From Symsagittifera roscoffensis (lineage: Eukaryota > Xenacoelomorpha > Acoela > Convolutidae), in assembly GCF_963678635.1 (NCBI RefSeq), contig NC_087064.1:41445165-41509164 (forward strand): a stretch of DNA of 64,000 bases, written 5' to 3'. The position numbers and the translations under genes are program-made. Positions 51,381 to 61,059 of the stretch are shown here, piece after piece (position 1 is the stretch's first letter; each line of letters opens with the position of its first letter). The notes below the pieces were generated by a model. That model saw only the letters and a program-made list of their open reading frames with translations, searched no databases and was not told the origin of the DNA.

Positions 51381-53250
51381 AAAATTCTGAAGGAGGGGTT
51401 TCACTATCCAACCCATCGCCTCTCCTTTTCTTCATCCCAATTTTTCAAATAGCGTTGATATTTCTCGAATCAAATTGTACTATTTTAGGATAAAATGCAT
51501 CAGAACACTCAAATGGGGTAAAACAAAACTAATATCGACACAGATCAAAGCTGTGCTACACACCACCTGCGTTACAAAACAAGAAAGCCATTTAGTTCGT
51601 TAAATGTATCGGTTTTTGACATGCATATTTTGTAAACTAAAAAAAGCTACACCAACACAATTTTTTCGTTTTTGTGAAAACTACGATGAATTGGTCTATT
51701 TAATTTGCATTACTAAAAAAACAATCTAGCTTTTAAATCCTGAAATGGAATAAAGCTTGAAATTCAAAAACTCTGAACCAAAAAAAACTGTTAAGCATGT
51801 TTTTAAAAGAAACCTTCCAAAACATCCATTATTTTTGTTTCAAAAATGAAAAAGTAAATAAAAGCAAAAATTGTGTTCAAAGATCACTCATTTACGTGCT
51901 TTTATTATTTGGTTTGTTTCAATTTATTCAAGTATTCGTTTTTTAACTTCTTTTGACATTTTTGGAGTAAGCCGTTTGATAGTTTAATGCTTTGATTCTC
52001 CCATTTGAATGCAACAACACGAGATTGTTTGAAGCCATCTTCCAATTTCGACTGTAACAAGTGTTTAAGTATGTTTTATGGTTTCAAATAAACAAACTCA
52101 CTATCTAAAAAAAACAATTTTGTCCACTTTTATGAAAAGCTGATCATTTGTCACGAAAACTATTTTCATGGTATGTAAGCCTTTAAAATTTTAGAAATTG
52201 CATTTCTTACTACGTGTTTTCTAGAAGATAAATTGTTGCCTGAGCCATTTTTTAAGGTTCAGGTTTTTTTAAATCGAATCGTCAGACCAGTTGCAATACC
52301 ACACAAACAAAAAAATGAGTCAAAAACAAATCTAAAAAAAAGCTAGGTGAACCAAAACTTTCCTATGTCTCGAAAAAAGAAAAAGGGCCCAGCATATTTT
52401 GGAGGTGATTATTGATATATATTATTTTCAATTTTTTTTATAGTGCTGAGAGATGCATTGGAAAAACTCAAATTTTAAAACTCCAAGGGCATCGTTTTCT
52501 TACAAAAACTGAAGAAGTCCTTGCTTCTGCAGAAAAAAAAAACCTCGCAAGTTCTTTCGATTTAACCTCAGATTTCATAGGATAGTTATTGAGAGACGTC
52601 AAAAACTTCTAAAAAACGGTCTAATGTCAATTTTTTAGAAACAATTAGAAATTGAATTTTTTGCTAAATATAGGTCGTAGCCGCGTAAACAAAACATTTC
52701 GCAAATGTAGGTTTCTCGATTGAACACTCAACCTTAGAATTGGCAAGGTATTTCTCGAGAAATTTCAATTAGCTTCAAAAGTGGCAAAACAATTGACATA
52801 TCCGAGGTTTAAAATCTTTAAATCGAAGTCGCATATACAAACGAGTCGATTATGCAGTAAAGCGGGGGTATAACGCAATCAACGTGGCCAAATCTGAATG
52901 AATTTGTTGTCCCACACGGATCCATTTTGCGGCCTCATGCTGTTTCTTATTTAAACAAATGATATACACCCAAATCCTGCAAAGTTAACGAAACTTTTCT
53001 TTTTTTCGACGACTCATACATTACTGGATTGAACGGCTGGGTTGATAGCTTGAATCAAATCTTAGAAGCTATAAGTGTAAAATTTTGAATAAACTACATC
53101 CAATTATGGGCAAAACAGTCCTCCACAAGTTACCTCTAAACAAGTACCTATACAAGTTATTTTATCTCCGATCAATAGTCCAACAGGCTATTGTATAATC
53201 AAAGCAAACCTTTCGAAAATGCAGATTCAAAAAAGCAGATGTTGGAGGTG
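51381..53250. other. AT-rich spacer of U3
   Basis: It is homologous to the spacers of U1 and U2 until about 53.2 kb, where similarity ends at a G-rich tract. No supported gene. Confidence 0.4.
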
Positions 53251-53254
53251 ATCA

Positions 53255-53272
53255 GGGGAGGGGGGGGTGGGG
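53255..53272 (+). other. G-rich tract (possible G-quadruplex)
   Basis: GGGGAGGGGGGGGTGGGG in an otherwise AT-rich region; four runs of at least four G can be formed within 18 bases. It sits at the end of the U3 repeat homology. Confidence 0.6.
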
Positions 53273-53479
53273 TGCTAGCGGTAACCAGTGTTTTGAAATA
53301 AGGAATAGATTACAGGATAGCTGGCTATGTATGTAACCTAATATATTAAAAGTAAAAGGTTTCCTTATGTAGTAAAATGAAGAATAGCTTTCCCAATGCA
53401 TTAAGATGCGGAAAAGAATTGATAGGGTTTCAGTGAGATGGCAAGAAAAAACGGTTTTTTGTGTAAACATGACTAGTTT

Positions 53480-54760
53480 TTCGCAAAAATCTCAACGCGT
53501 GTTATCTAATAGGTAAATATCTTTGGTCTATTACGTGTAGATTGTAGTTTGAAGGCCTTTCATTTCGTTTTTTGTTCATGGTAAGTCAATGGTAAGAGTT
53601 TTTGGGTAAAATTTGAGATTTTTTAATCAAAAAGTTGAAAACTTTTCTAAAAATTTACAGAACACAAAACATTTTGATAAAAAAGACCTATTAACTATCT
53701 TGTTGGTTAAACTTTTTTTTAAATTAGTGCTCTATCTACCTGAAACTAAGCCTAAATCTACTGAAACTTCAAAAATCAAGTTTCTCGGGGAAAAAATCAA
53801 ATTATAAAGAAAGTATATAAATCACTGCATCCTATAGTAAATTCTCTGCCATAACTTACACTTAAAATTTGAAATATACATATTTACATGAAATTACTTA
53901 TAAAATATAAAAATATGCACATCACAAATATTATTCAATTTTCTCTGGTAGAATTTAAAAAGAAGAAATGCTGAATAAATAGCGTGGAGTCCACACAAAC
54001 TATCAGTTTTCTGTAACTTTTTGCGAACCATTCGTTATTGATTTCCGGTCAGCCATTCAATCTATTAACATTGGTGTAGAGTCTATATTGTATTAAGATA
54101 GTGGAAAAAATTGGTAAAACTTCAGTGTTTGAGCAATAGTAAAATAATGGTAATATAAAGGTACTTTTGTGGTGTTTGTGAAGAGATCTCTAGTTTTTTC
54201 GCAAAATTCTTGAGACGAGTTATCTAATTGGTAAAGATAATTGGTTATTAAGTGTAATCATCGTATTGAAGTTAGTTTTTTGGTTCATGGTAAGTCAATG
54301 GTAGTAGTTTTGGCACAAAAACTGAAACTTTTTTTTCAAATTTTAGCGAAAAAACTTAAATTTTTTCTTAAAAAAAATCAAAAAACGATAATATTCGAGC
54401 CAATTTTAATTCCGTCTCATTTTCATATAATTTTTTCACTAGTTATGCTCAATCTAGCTGAAACCTGCTATAAATGTGAAAAAAATGAGTTTTTTAGAAG
54501 AAAATATGTTACAAAGAAAGTATATAAATCACTGCATCGTATAACAAACACTGCAATAATTTACCCTTACAAATAGAAAACTAAACATTTACATAAACTA
54601 CTTATGAAATTTATAACAAACACATCATGAATAATATTAAAATTTCTCTGGTAGAATTTAAAAAGACGAAATGCTGAATAAATAGCGTGGAGTCCACACA
54701 AATATCAGTTTTTTGTAATTTTCTGGGAACCATTCGCCAATAATTTTTTGTTAGAAAGGA
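53480..54760. repeat. 703-bp diverged direct duplication
   Basis: CTGAATAAATAGCGTGGAGTCCACACAAA starts at 53971 and 54674. TTATCTAAT.GGTAAA.AT, GGTAAGTCAATGGTA and GAAAGTATATAAATCACTGCATC also recur at the same offset. Each copy contains the short inverted repeat GTGGA-G-TCCAC. The frames inside (53613-53807, 54241-54576) are Lys/Leu/Phe-rich and not convincing as genes. Confidence 0.75.
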
Positions 54761-55280
54761 AAATGTTGGTATTTTTCAACCCAAAGAAACAGCAAAGTAG
54801 TATATTTTATCCAATTAAGCTATCATGATCCAGTTTACTCCATTATCCTTGCTTAGCGCTGTGTTGATGATTGCAAAAGAGTATTTTTTTGTTGAGATAC
54901 TTTATCAGAGGGGTAAGATCCCATGTATTTGAACCTGAGCTCACCAAATCTTCCAATAACTTGTACGAGTGAAAATTATCCAACTTTGCAAATCTTAGCC
55001 AGTTTAAACCTAAAAACAAAGAAATTTATAGTTTGATAGTGCACTTTAGGATTTAAAAAAATATTAATGGTTTACACGCTTTTAGGTATTGAAAAAACAA
55101 AGTCCCATACACAAGTCTTGTGTACTGTACAAAGGTTAGTAAAAACTGCTTTACAGTCTATGTTGTAGTGACTTCTCGGAATTTCAATTGAACAGCATAC
55201 ATTGTCTACTGTTTTTTAGAGATTTTGGTCTGAAGAAGAACAAAATAGATAGTTCAGAGGGAATAACGCTGAAAAGTCCC
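54761..55280. other. AT-rich interval, nothing recognised
   Basis: No repeat match or credible frame was seen by eye between the 703-bp duplication and the minus-strand element. Confidence 0.3.
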
Positions 55281-55284
55281 AATA

Positions 55285-55985
55285 ATTTACAATAGTTTTT
55301 TAGAAAAATTATTAGCGACTGTTCCAATTTTGTCAATTCGAAAAAGTGACAATCTTTCTCCCAAGACTATCCTTTCCGTTACTTCCTCCAAGGTAGATTG
55401 GAAAAACATTTTATTTTAATCTCGTGCTTTCTCCACTAATTTCTGGGTAAGGCAACTGTTCAACTGCATCCTGTGAAGAAGTCAAGTCAGAAACAAGAAT
55501 ATAATGACTATGAAAAAATTCCATAGGTAGAGTTTAAAAATCTTTGTTAAACTGAACTGTTTCTTTGTTTCAACATAGGAACGTCAAGGATAATTTGTAT
55601 CTATTGAAACAATTGCTCTCCCAGCCCGGATAATTCTGAGCTTGCTCATATAAAATTGTTGATAGTTGAAAAATTTTTCATGAAAAGATCAGGCAGCAGC
55701 CGAATTTGTTTTCATTGCAACTGCTATGCTTCTTATTGGAGCGTTATTGAACACATTTTCCAGTCTAAATTGGTTCTGACGTGATGGAATGATGAAGGCT
55801 CTTGCTATAGTTTCCAGATAATTGTACTGAGCAGGTTCTGTTACCAGATTTCAATGCAAGTGTTGATGATTAGGTTCAGCAACTAAGATTCTTCTAGTAA
55901 ACAGCAAATAATCAACAATTTTCAGACTGACATTTGGATTATCGACAGCATGTATAAACTTGGTCGAGCTCCAATTAATTTATTT
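55285..55985 (-). pseudogene. F54H12.2-like protein remnant (capsid-like)
   Basis: Read on the minus strand from about 55985 downwards, one frame gives HAVDNPNVSLKIVDYLLF, EPAQYNYLETIARAFIIPSR, LENVFNNAPIRSIAVAMKTN and SFHEKFFNYQQF, with three in-frame stops. After a frameshift near 55.53 kb come MEFFHSHYILVSDLTSSQDA, then in a third frame LEEVTERIVLGERLSLFRID down to about 55.29 kb. The order matches, from general knowledge, the C-terminal half of the F54H12.2-like family. This is an uncharacterised invertebrate family thought to belong to virus-like DNA elements. The N-terminal half is not clearly recognisable. Clearly inactive. Confidence 0.55.
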
Positions 55986-56095
55986 CGGACTAAGATGAAA
56001 AAACTGTTTTCAAAACTGGGACTTTATCAAAAATCTCCAAGACAAAATTTGTAAAAACCCGGTGCCAAAAATGGCTACTTTGATTTGAACTCATT

Positions 56096-56470
56096 TTAAA
56101 TTGACAAAAAAGTCTTCGCGAGAGCGACTGTTTTTAGAGCTACTTTATAGAGAAATGGATCTAGTTCTAATAGCTCTATTTTTTTTACCTCCCAATTCAA
56201 TTGTTTCTGAAATGATTTTGTTCCCACATCTTTTGCAATGTTTTGAGTTCTTTTGCGTCCATTAACAATTTCCCCAATCAGTGGAGCCGCTATTTCAAAC
56301 AAGTTTGCTACAATTTTTTTCAGCGGGAATTTATATATTTTTCAATAAAGGGGAATGCAGTTCTCCTAAGAGTTTGCGCACGACCACCAAAACCTCTTCA
56401 ATGTTGCCTGACCAGCCCATGAAAAATAATCAAAATTATCATTCGAGATCTTGCGGAACAAGCAAACAGC
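56096..56470 (-). pseudogene. Small basic protein remnant of the minus-strand element
   Basis: The frame 56302-56096 (68 codons) reads FEIAAPLIGEIVNGRKRTQN, DVGTKSFQKQL, then an acidic-hydrophobic tail. Just upstream on the same strand, in another frame, is RGFGGRAQTLRRTAFPFIEK. A Gly/Arg-rich start, a short hydrophobic helix and a GRK..K..G.KS.KKQL segment make it similar in type to small basic virion-like proteins, but I cannot name a family. It lies directly upstream of the F54H12.2-like remnant. Confidence 0.35.
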
Positions 56471-57285
56471 TCCTGTAATTGCCACAGAGACAAATCGAAT
56501 TTTTTGCCTGTACTATCTCCTAGTTCTATCTTGATACTATGGAAAGTGATTTATAACAATTTTTAATCTGTAAATTTGTAAAGGTATGATAATTCATGCT
56601 TTGTCCTGTAGATTTTAAATCTCTATTTTTTTTGGAGATGAAAGGAGAACAACGCTTTTAAAAAGTTTTTGTATCACCGACTTTTGTTAAATTGTACTAT
56701 ATCACAATATATCATGAGGGAATGTATTCTTATAATGTCGTAAGAATACTTAGGATAATGCGGTCCTTTACCACTCATTAAAATCCCTGTTTGATTTTGT
56801 TCTGAAGTATGTGTCAAGAATGTGACTGGAATCAGAACTTGAATGATAAACACTGATTGATACTATGGTAAATGAAAAGCTATCTTTCGCGTAACTTTAA
56901 GAACTGATACCTGTTCTGTTATATTCAAATGCTTGAGCGCCTAGAATGTTTTGTTGTTCATGGCTACAACTATATCACCAGTACTTGGATACAACCCTGG
57001 TTCAAAATGGTCGATTCAATGTTTTTTTTCTCCCCAGAGATTTCTCTGCCATCTTTACGAATGTAAATTTTCCCTCAGTAACATTTTGTCAAAAAGAAGG
57101 ATATGATATTTCTGAAAAGCAAACTCTCATTTTCTTTTGAAATGTATTTATTCTAGACGAAAGTTTGTGAATTATTTCAGACTATTATTTGGATAACAAT
57201 CAAAAGATTTGTTACAAACTAGCTCAACAAAAAAGATTCCATGACAACTGATCGATAGAATTTTAAATTACAAATTGATTTACCT

Positions 57286-57477
57286 TCAATCTGAAAATTT
57301 TCTCAGCTCTTTTTTGTAAAGTTTTCCCAGAAATTCTTCTTTGTCGAGATCTTTGATGATGGATGTAGAAGGCTTTATTGTAGATTTTACCGAAATTTCA
57401 AAATTCCATCTGTAAGTTGTAACTTGTACCCTTTCGAAAACGAATACTTTTCTTTGAAATTCCTGCTCTATCTCCAA
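57286..57477 (-). pseudogene. Unknown 63-aa frame of the minus-strand element
   Basis: An open frame MEIEQEFQRKVFVFERVQVT..., charged, ending KELRKFSD. No counterpart elsewhere in the window. Included because it lies in line with the other minus-strand remnants and has protein-like composition. The interval 56.48-57.28 kb next to it has no recognised coding sequence. Confidence 0.25.
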
Positions 57478-57817
57478 CTTTGAAATTTAGTTTTTTACAT
57501 TTTGTTAGATGTTTATTCTACAAAATTGAAGGAAATCGGTATTCTTGACATCTGTAGGTGATTTTCCAATAGATCTATTAATGCGACAATTCATTCTAGA
57601 CACAAATTGAGGTAACTTGTGAACGAACTTTTCACCATGACTTTCTATCAAGCGGTAAATTTTGTGTTTTAATTATTGAATAACTCTCTCTGCAAAAGCA
57701 GACTTTGCTCCACTCATTGTTGAGTAAACTTTGATGTCCTTCTTTTTGCAAATTTTTCTGTTTATACTGTTTATTTATCAAACCAAAGTTTTCACGGAGT
57801 GTTTTTTTTTCGAGAAA

Positions 57818-58295
57818 TCAATTTTTTTGGAAGCTTGCAAAGTGTGTGTAGCAAACCTCGTTTTCATTGATTGACTCTGACAAATCGCAAAAAAAAACAC
57901 CATCAGCAACCAACAAACAATTGTCTCCAGTGTTTTGACTCGCTAGTTTTCTCACAAAATTCATTGATATGTTTTCAAAAAGCTTAAAGTCTTCGGAAAC
58001 GTCTAAACGGAGGTCCAAACTTTGTATACGATGTCTTGGCTTGTAAAAATTGTTCTATTTTCGGATTTGATAAACGGCTTGCTTTACTCAAATTTCGCAC
58101 AAAACCGTACGCCGCTCTAACGCAAGAAGACAATTTGTTAAGACTTGTCTTTTCAGATTTTGAAAGGGACACAAGTTCCTCTCTCTTTCGCTTTGGAAAT
58201 CTTGTTGATAATAGAATTAGGAAGAATTGGAAAAACTTCAAGCATGACAAAGTAAAAATCTGGAAACTTGGTACTTTTTTTGCTTTAGTGCACAC
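57818..58295 (-). pseudogene. Unknown minus-strand protein remnant
   Basis: Two overlapping frames (58295-57984 and 58018-57818) appear to share one protein across a frameshift: RAAYGFVRNLSKASRLSNPK, then LDLRLDVSEDFKLFENIS and LLVADGVFFCDLSESINENE. The first segment recurs in the truncated second element copy at 62.52-62.60 kb. I do not recognise the family. Confidence 0.35.
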
Positions 58296-58745
58296 AGATA
58301 GTCTACAAAAAAAATTTTTGTGTCTCGAACTTAAATGATACTGTCAGATTGACTCAATCTAATTCTAGGACAATTCAAAACTACATCAAAAAGATGCTTG
58401 TTGTTGCTTGTTTTTAATTTGCATGTCCATCACTGTAAAAGAAACCCAAATCTTTTGGTACAACCTTCTTTTTTTCTTGCTTTTGTTCCAATTTTGGTTT
58501 TTTGAAAGCGTGTTTTGTGATTGATAAACTGAGTAAGGAACTAGAACATTTTCTTCCATACTATGTCAATCGTTCAATGACAAAAAGACTGAAGAAAGAT
58601 GTTAGTTGCAAGATTTTAGGCCAGCTTAAAATAGTTCTCCTTTTATGCAGTGAAGTTCTTCGTCGTGTGATTTCTGATTTTTCTCTTCAATATTTTACTA
58701 CGTCTACTTATCGAAGATCCTGTAATTTTCTTCGTAGAAAAACTA

Positions 58746-59325
58746 CTAGACATTCGCTGAGGAACTGAAGTAAATTTTTTGGGCTACGGAGGATGAATTC
58801 TTTTTGAAGTTTTTTGGGAAAATGTTTGAAAAATTGGGAGCATAGAAAAGTTTTGTATGCTCATTGTCCAACAACTTTGATGGAAATTTTGATAAAATTT
58901 TGATGGAAATGAACCGCATTTTGTGCAATATTTTAGCGAATCAATCGTTTTTTGAGTTAAATCAATGAGTAAATGGCCATAAGGAATAGATATTGCATCT
59001 TGATACCACTCTCCTAATTGAGATCCTGGACCTAAATGTTGACTTAATGTATCGATTTGTAAAACATCTCTCGGTGGTTTGAACAAGACTATAAGTTTAA
59101 TTTGTAATTCCACACCTCTTCTTTATTTGCTTTGATGAAACAAGCTATGCCTAAAGTATATTGTATTCAGTCCCCTGTGTCTTCCAGCACAAGCAATTTT
59201 AACAAACTGTTTAGAATTTGAAATTCCATCAAAAGAATCATCAAACAGTTCAAAGTCAACTCCTTGGATAAAGTTAATGTTTTTTTTAGGATTTGTCTAT
59301 TAAAAGGTTGATAATGTTGATAAAA
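58746..59325 (-). pseudogene. Packaging-ATPase-like P-loop protein remnant
   Basis: On the minus strand, from about 59.32 kb downwards, one frame gives FIQGVDFELFDDSFDGISNS, KIACAGRHRGLNTIYFRHSL, a TAA, then IKLIVLFKPPRDVLQIDTLS and SIPYGHLLIDLTQKT, ending in SKFY. A second frame continues LLDNEHTKLFYAPNFSNIF. FELFDD has the form of a Walker B strand, and R.RGLN..Y followed by LIVLFK.PRD..QI is the pattern of A32/FtsK-type packaging ATPases of virus-like DNA elements. No Walker A could be found upstream (59.35-59.5 kb is decayed). Confidence 0.5.
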
Positions 59326-59661
59326 TAGAAAAATACTAAAAGAGGTCTATTACACGGAAGTCCAAAAAACCTCCATGATTTTCGTTCTTGATTGTCTTCA
59401 TCAAATGCTACTTTCCTAAATTTAGTTGATAGCCACATTCATCACCAGTCCTAACTTTGAAATGAAAAAATTGATAAAGGTAAGTATTTAAAATTTTAAA
59501 ACAAACGATATTACAAAATTATTTACATGGTTTACAATTTGTTAAAAAAACATCGAGTCCTTGTTGCCTGTTAAATGTTTTCCTTTCTGCGGAAGGAAGA
59601 GTTTATGCATGTCGTAATGAGTAGTTGCTACACATCTAATCACATTTTTCATCTTTGAAAA

Positions 59662-59950
59662 TCAAGTTTTGAAGTTTTGGGCATGCATAGTCATCCACGT
59701 TTGTAACCTTTGTTTTTTATATTTTCGACAGAATCTTACATTTTTTATAATCTTTTGCAAAACAATTCCGTTTCTGGAGGTTTTAATTTTTTCAATATTT
59801 TTGCAAGCTGAGTATTTTTTTTATAAGCACTGCTTCCAATTTCCTACAGGAATTTTCCTACTTTGTCCATTTTTACCAACTCCTATCTCTTTCACTATTT
59901 TGTTTTCAATACACTCAAAATCCAAAATAACCAGACTGTTAGGGTAACTG
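59662..59950 (-). pseudogene. Possible exonuclease-like protein remnant
   Basis: A minus-strand frame without ATG from about 59.95 kb to TGA at 59664-59662, with one TAA. Near its start is LVILDFECIENKIVKEIGV. A hydrophobic strand followed by D-x-E is the form of DEDD exonuclease motif I, but the other motifs are not visible. The rest is Lys-rich. The beginning recurs in the second copy near 62.64-62.68 kb (LVVLVFDCIEKKIVKEF, with D-x-E changed). Function is a guess from one motif. Confidence 0.3.
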
Positions 59951-59999
59951 TTTTTGCTGATAGTTTTGCATAAAAATACTAACAATCGAACAATCTATA

Positions 60000-60370
60000 T
60001 ACTATGGAAGCAAAAAGATTAATTTGTGAACAGAAAATCAATCCAGTCACGTGACCAAGAAAACAAGAACTAGGAAGTATAGGTAAAACATAGCAATATC
60101 CAGGTTCTTTATGCGTATTAGACTGTATAGATCCAACTGCATCATGTAGAATTGCATGAAGTCTCAAAATTTTAGGATTTGCAAAAAAAAATCCATACAA
60201 GATTTTCTGTATCCACTTAGACCATCAAAAGGAAAGTTTTGGTCCATTTTTTTCAAACTCATGTTCGGGTCTGAAACATTACAGGTTAGAAAAAAATAAT
60301 TTCTTCTTTTAGTTCCTGATGAAAAGGCATGCTTAATCAAAGCAAAAGATCCGAGAATTTTTTTCAATTT
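60000..60370 (-). pseudogene. Unknown repeated minus-strand protein (copy 1)
   Basis: The frames 60367-60164 and 60200-59979 overlap and share one sequence: FALIKHAFSSGTKRRNYFFL, FPFDGLSGYRKSCMDFF, then LHAILHDAVGSIQSNTHKEP and FLGHVTGLIF. The second frame has a close relative at 62944-62657 (LHAILDDAVGFVQSTMHKKP; FRGHVTGLIFF). Conservation of the translation in two diverged copies supports coding origin on the minus strand. Function unknown. Confidence 0.4.
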
Positions 60371-60385
60371 CTAAACGCTCATTTT

Positions 60386-60598
60386 TTAGAGTGCATTCGT
60401 CAATAATGATACATAAGAAAAAAACCGGGGGATAAAATCAACCAGTCTGTCTTTCGTCTCTTTTTCTATTTGAAATTTTTGATTGTTTTTTCGGGTTTTT
60501 TCTTTCATACGAATTGAAAAAATTATGATTCTGTATCCAAATTTTGCAACTTTGGTCAATTTTGAGATTCCAAAAGTGTTAGCGAAAATTTCTGGCAC
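60386..60598 (-). pseudogene. Unknown minus-strand frame, 70 aa
   Basis: A basic frame (TKVAKFGYRIIIFSIRMKEK; TKDRLVDFIPRFFSYVSLLT). The corresponding nucleotide sequence recurs, decayed, near 63.1-63.3 kb. It continues the same coding strand as its neighbours. No family recognised. Confidence 0.3.
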
Positions 60599-60779
60599 TT
60601 TTTTTGCGAGACGATATGAAAGAGTTTTTTATTTTGAAACTTTTGAACAAAATTTCTGGAAAAACCAATGTTCCAACTCCTAGTGCTTATCTCGAAGACA
60701 TTTTACAACATGTTTCAAAAAGATGAATAATTGAATTACATGAATATAATTAAATCACTCAAAAAAATTATTGAACATT

Positions 60780-61058
60780 TCAGTTCTCAAAAAACATAAA
60801 GTCTCCTAAGACTTGAGCGAAAACTTTTAGTTCGTTCAAAGTATAGTTGGCATAGGCAACTTGCTTCAAGACTTCGACTCCTTCGCAGTGAAGAGTCGAA
60901 ACTGAATATAGGGTGGCTTGATCACCTCCTCTTTTGTAAGTTGCTATGTCATCATGGACCGCATGACAGTTCGCAAGTTCCTGCTCCATGATTGAGTCTT
61001 TGTCAGAATAGGGTTCCAATATATACGAGTACAAGGTTTTCAGCATCATGATTAACAA
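60780..61058 (-). CDS. 92-aa uninterrupted minus-strand frame
   Basis: The best preserved frame of the element: SYILEPYSDKDSIMEQELAN, CHAVHDDIATYKRGGDQATL, STLHCEGVEVLKQVAYANYT and LNELKVFAQVLGDFMFFEN. The counterpart at 63.54-63.72 kb is strongly decayed and internally deleted. Helical, acidic and His/Cys-containing; no family recognised. ATG at 61058, stop at 60782-60780. Confidence 0.4.
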   Translation of the reverse strand: MLIMMLKTLYSYILEPYSDKDSIMEQELANCHAVHDDIATYKRGGDQATLYSVSTLHCEGVEVLKQVAYANYTLNELKVFAQVLGDFMFFEN

Positions 61059-61059
61059 T

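Larger units (their letters stand above)
42621..53210. repeat. Three-unit diverged tandem array U1-U3
   Basis: The anchor GAAAGGACGAGGCAA...GATCGA.ATAATGATA.. lies near 42621, 47045 and 50574 (steps about 4424 and 3529). A spacer anchor (TAGAATATAAAGTGTTG.TTGAGCC) lies near 45140, 48585 and 52220. AGAGCAATGTCG.TTAGATATAACAACCGC before the next unit lies near 46900 and 50432. Each unit has a decayed coding part of ~1 kb followed by 2.5-3.2 kb of AT-rich spacer. U1 is about 0.9 kb longer than U2. Confidence 0.8.

Noticed and set aside
59669-59947. Plus-strand 92-aa hydrophobic frame
   Set aside because: Antisense to the minus-strand frame containing LVILDFECIEN, which has a counterpart in copy 2; the plus frame is a shadow.
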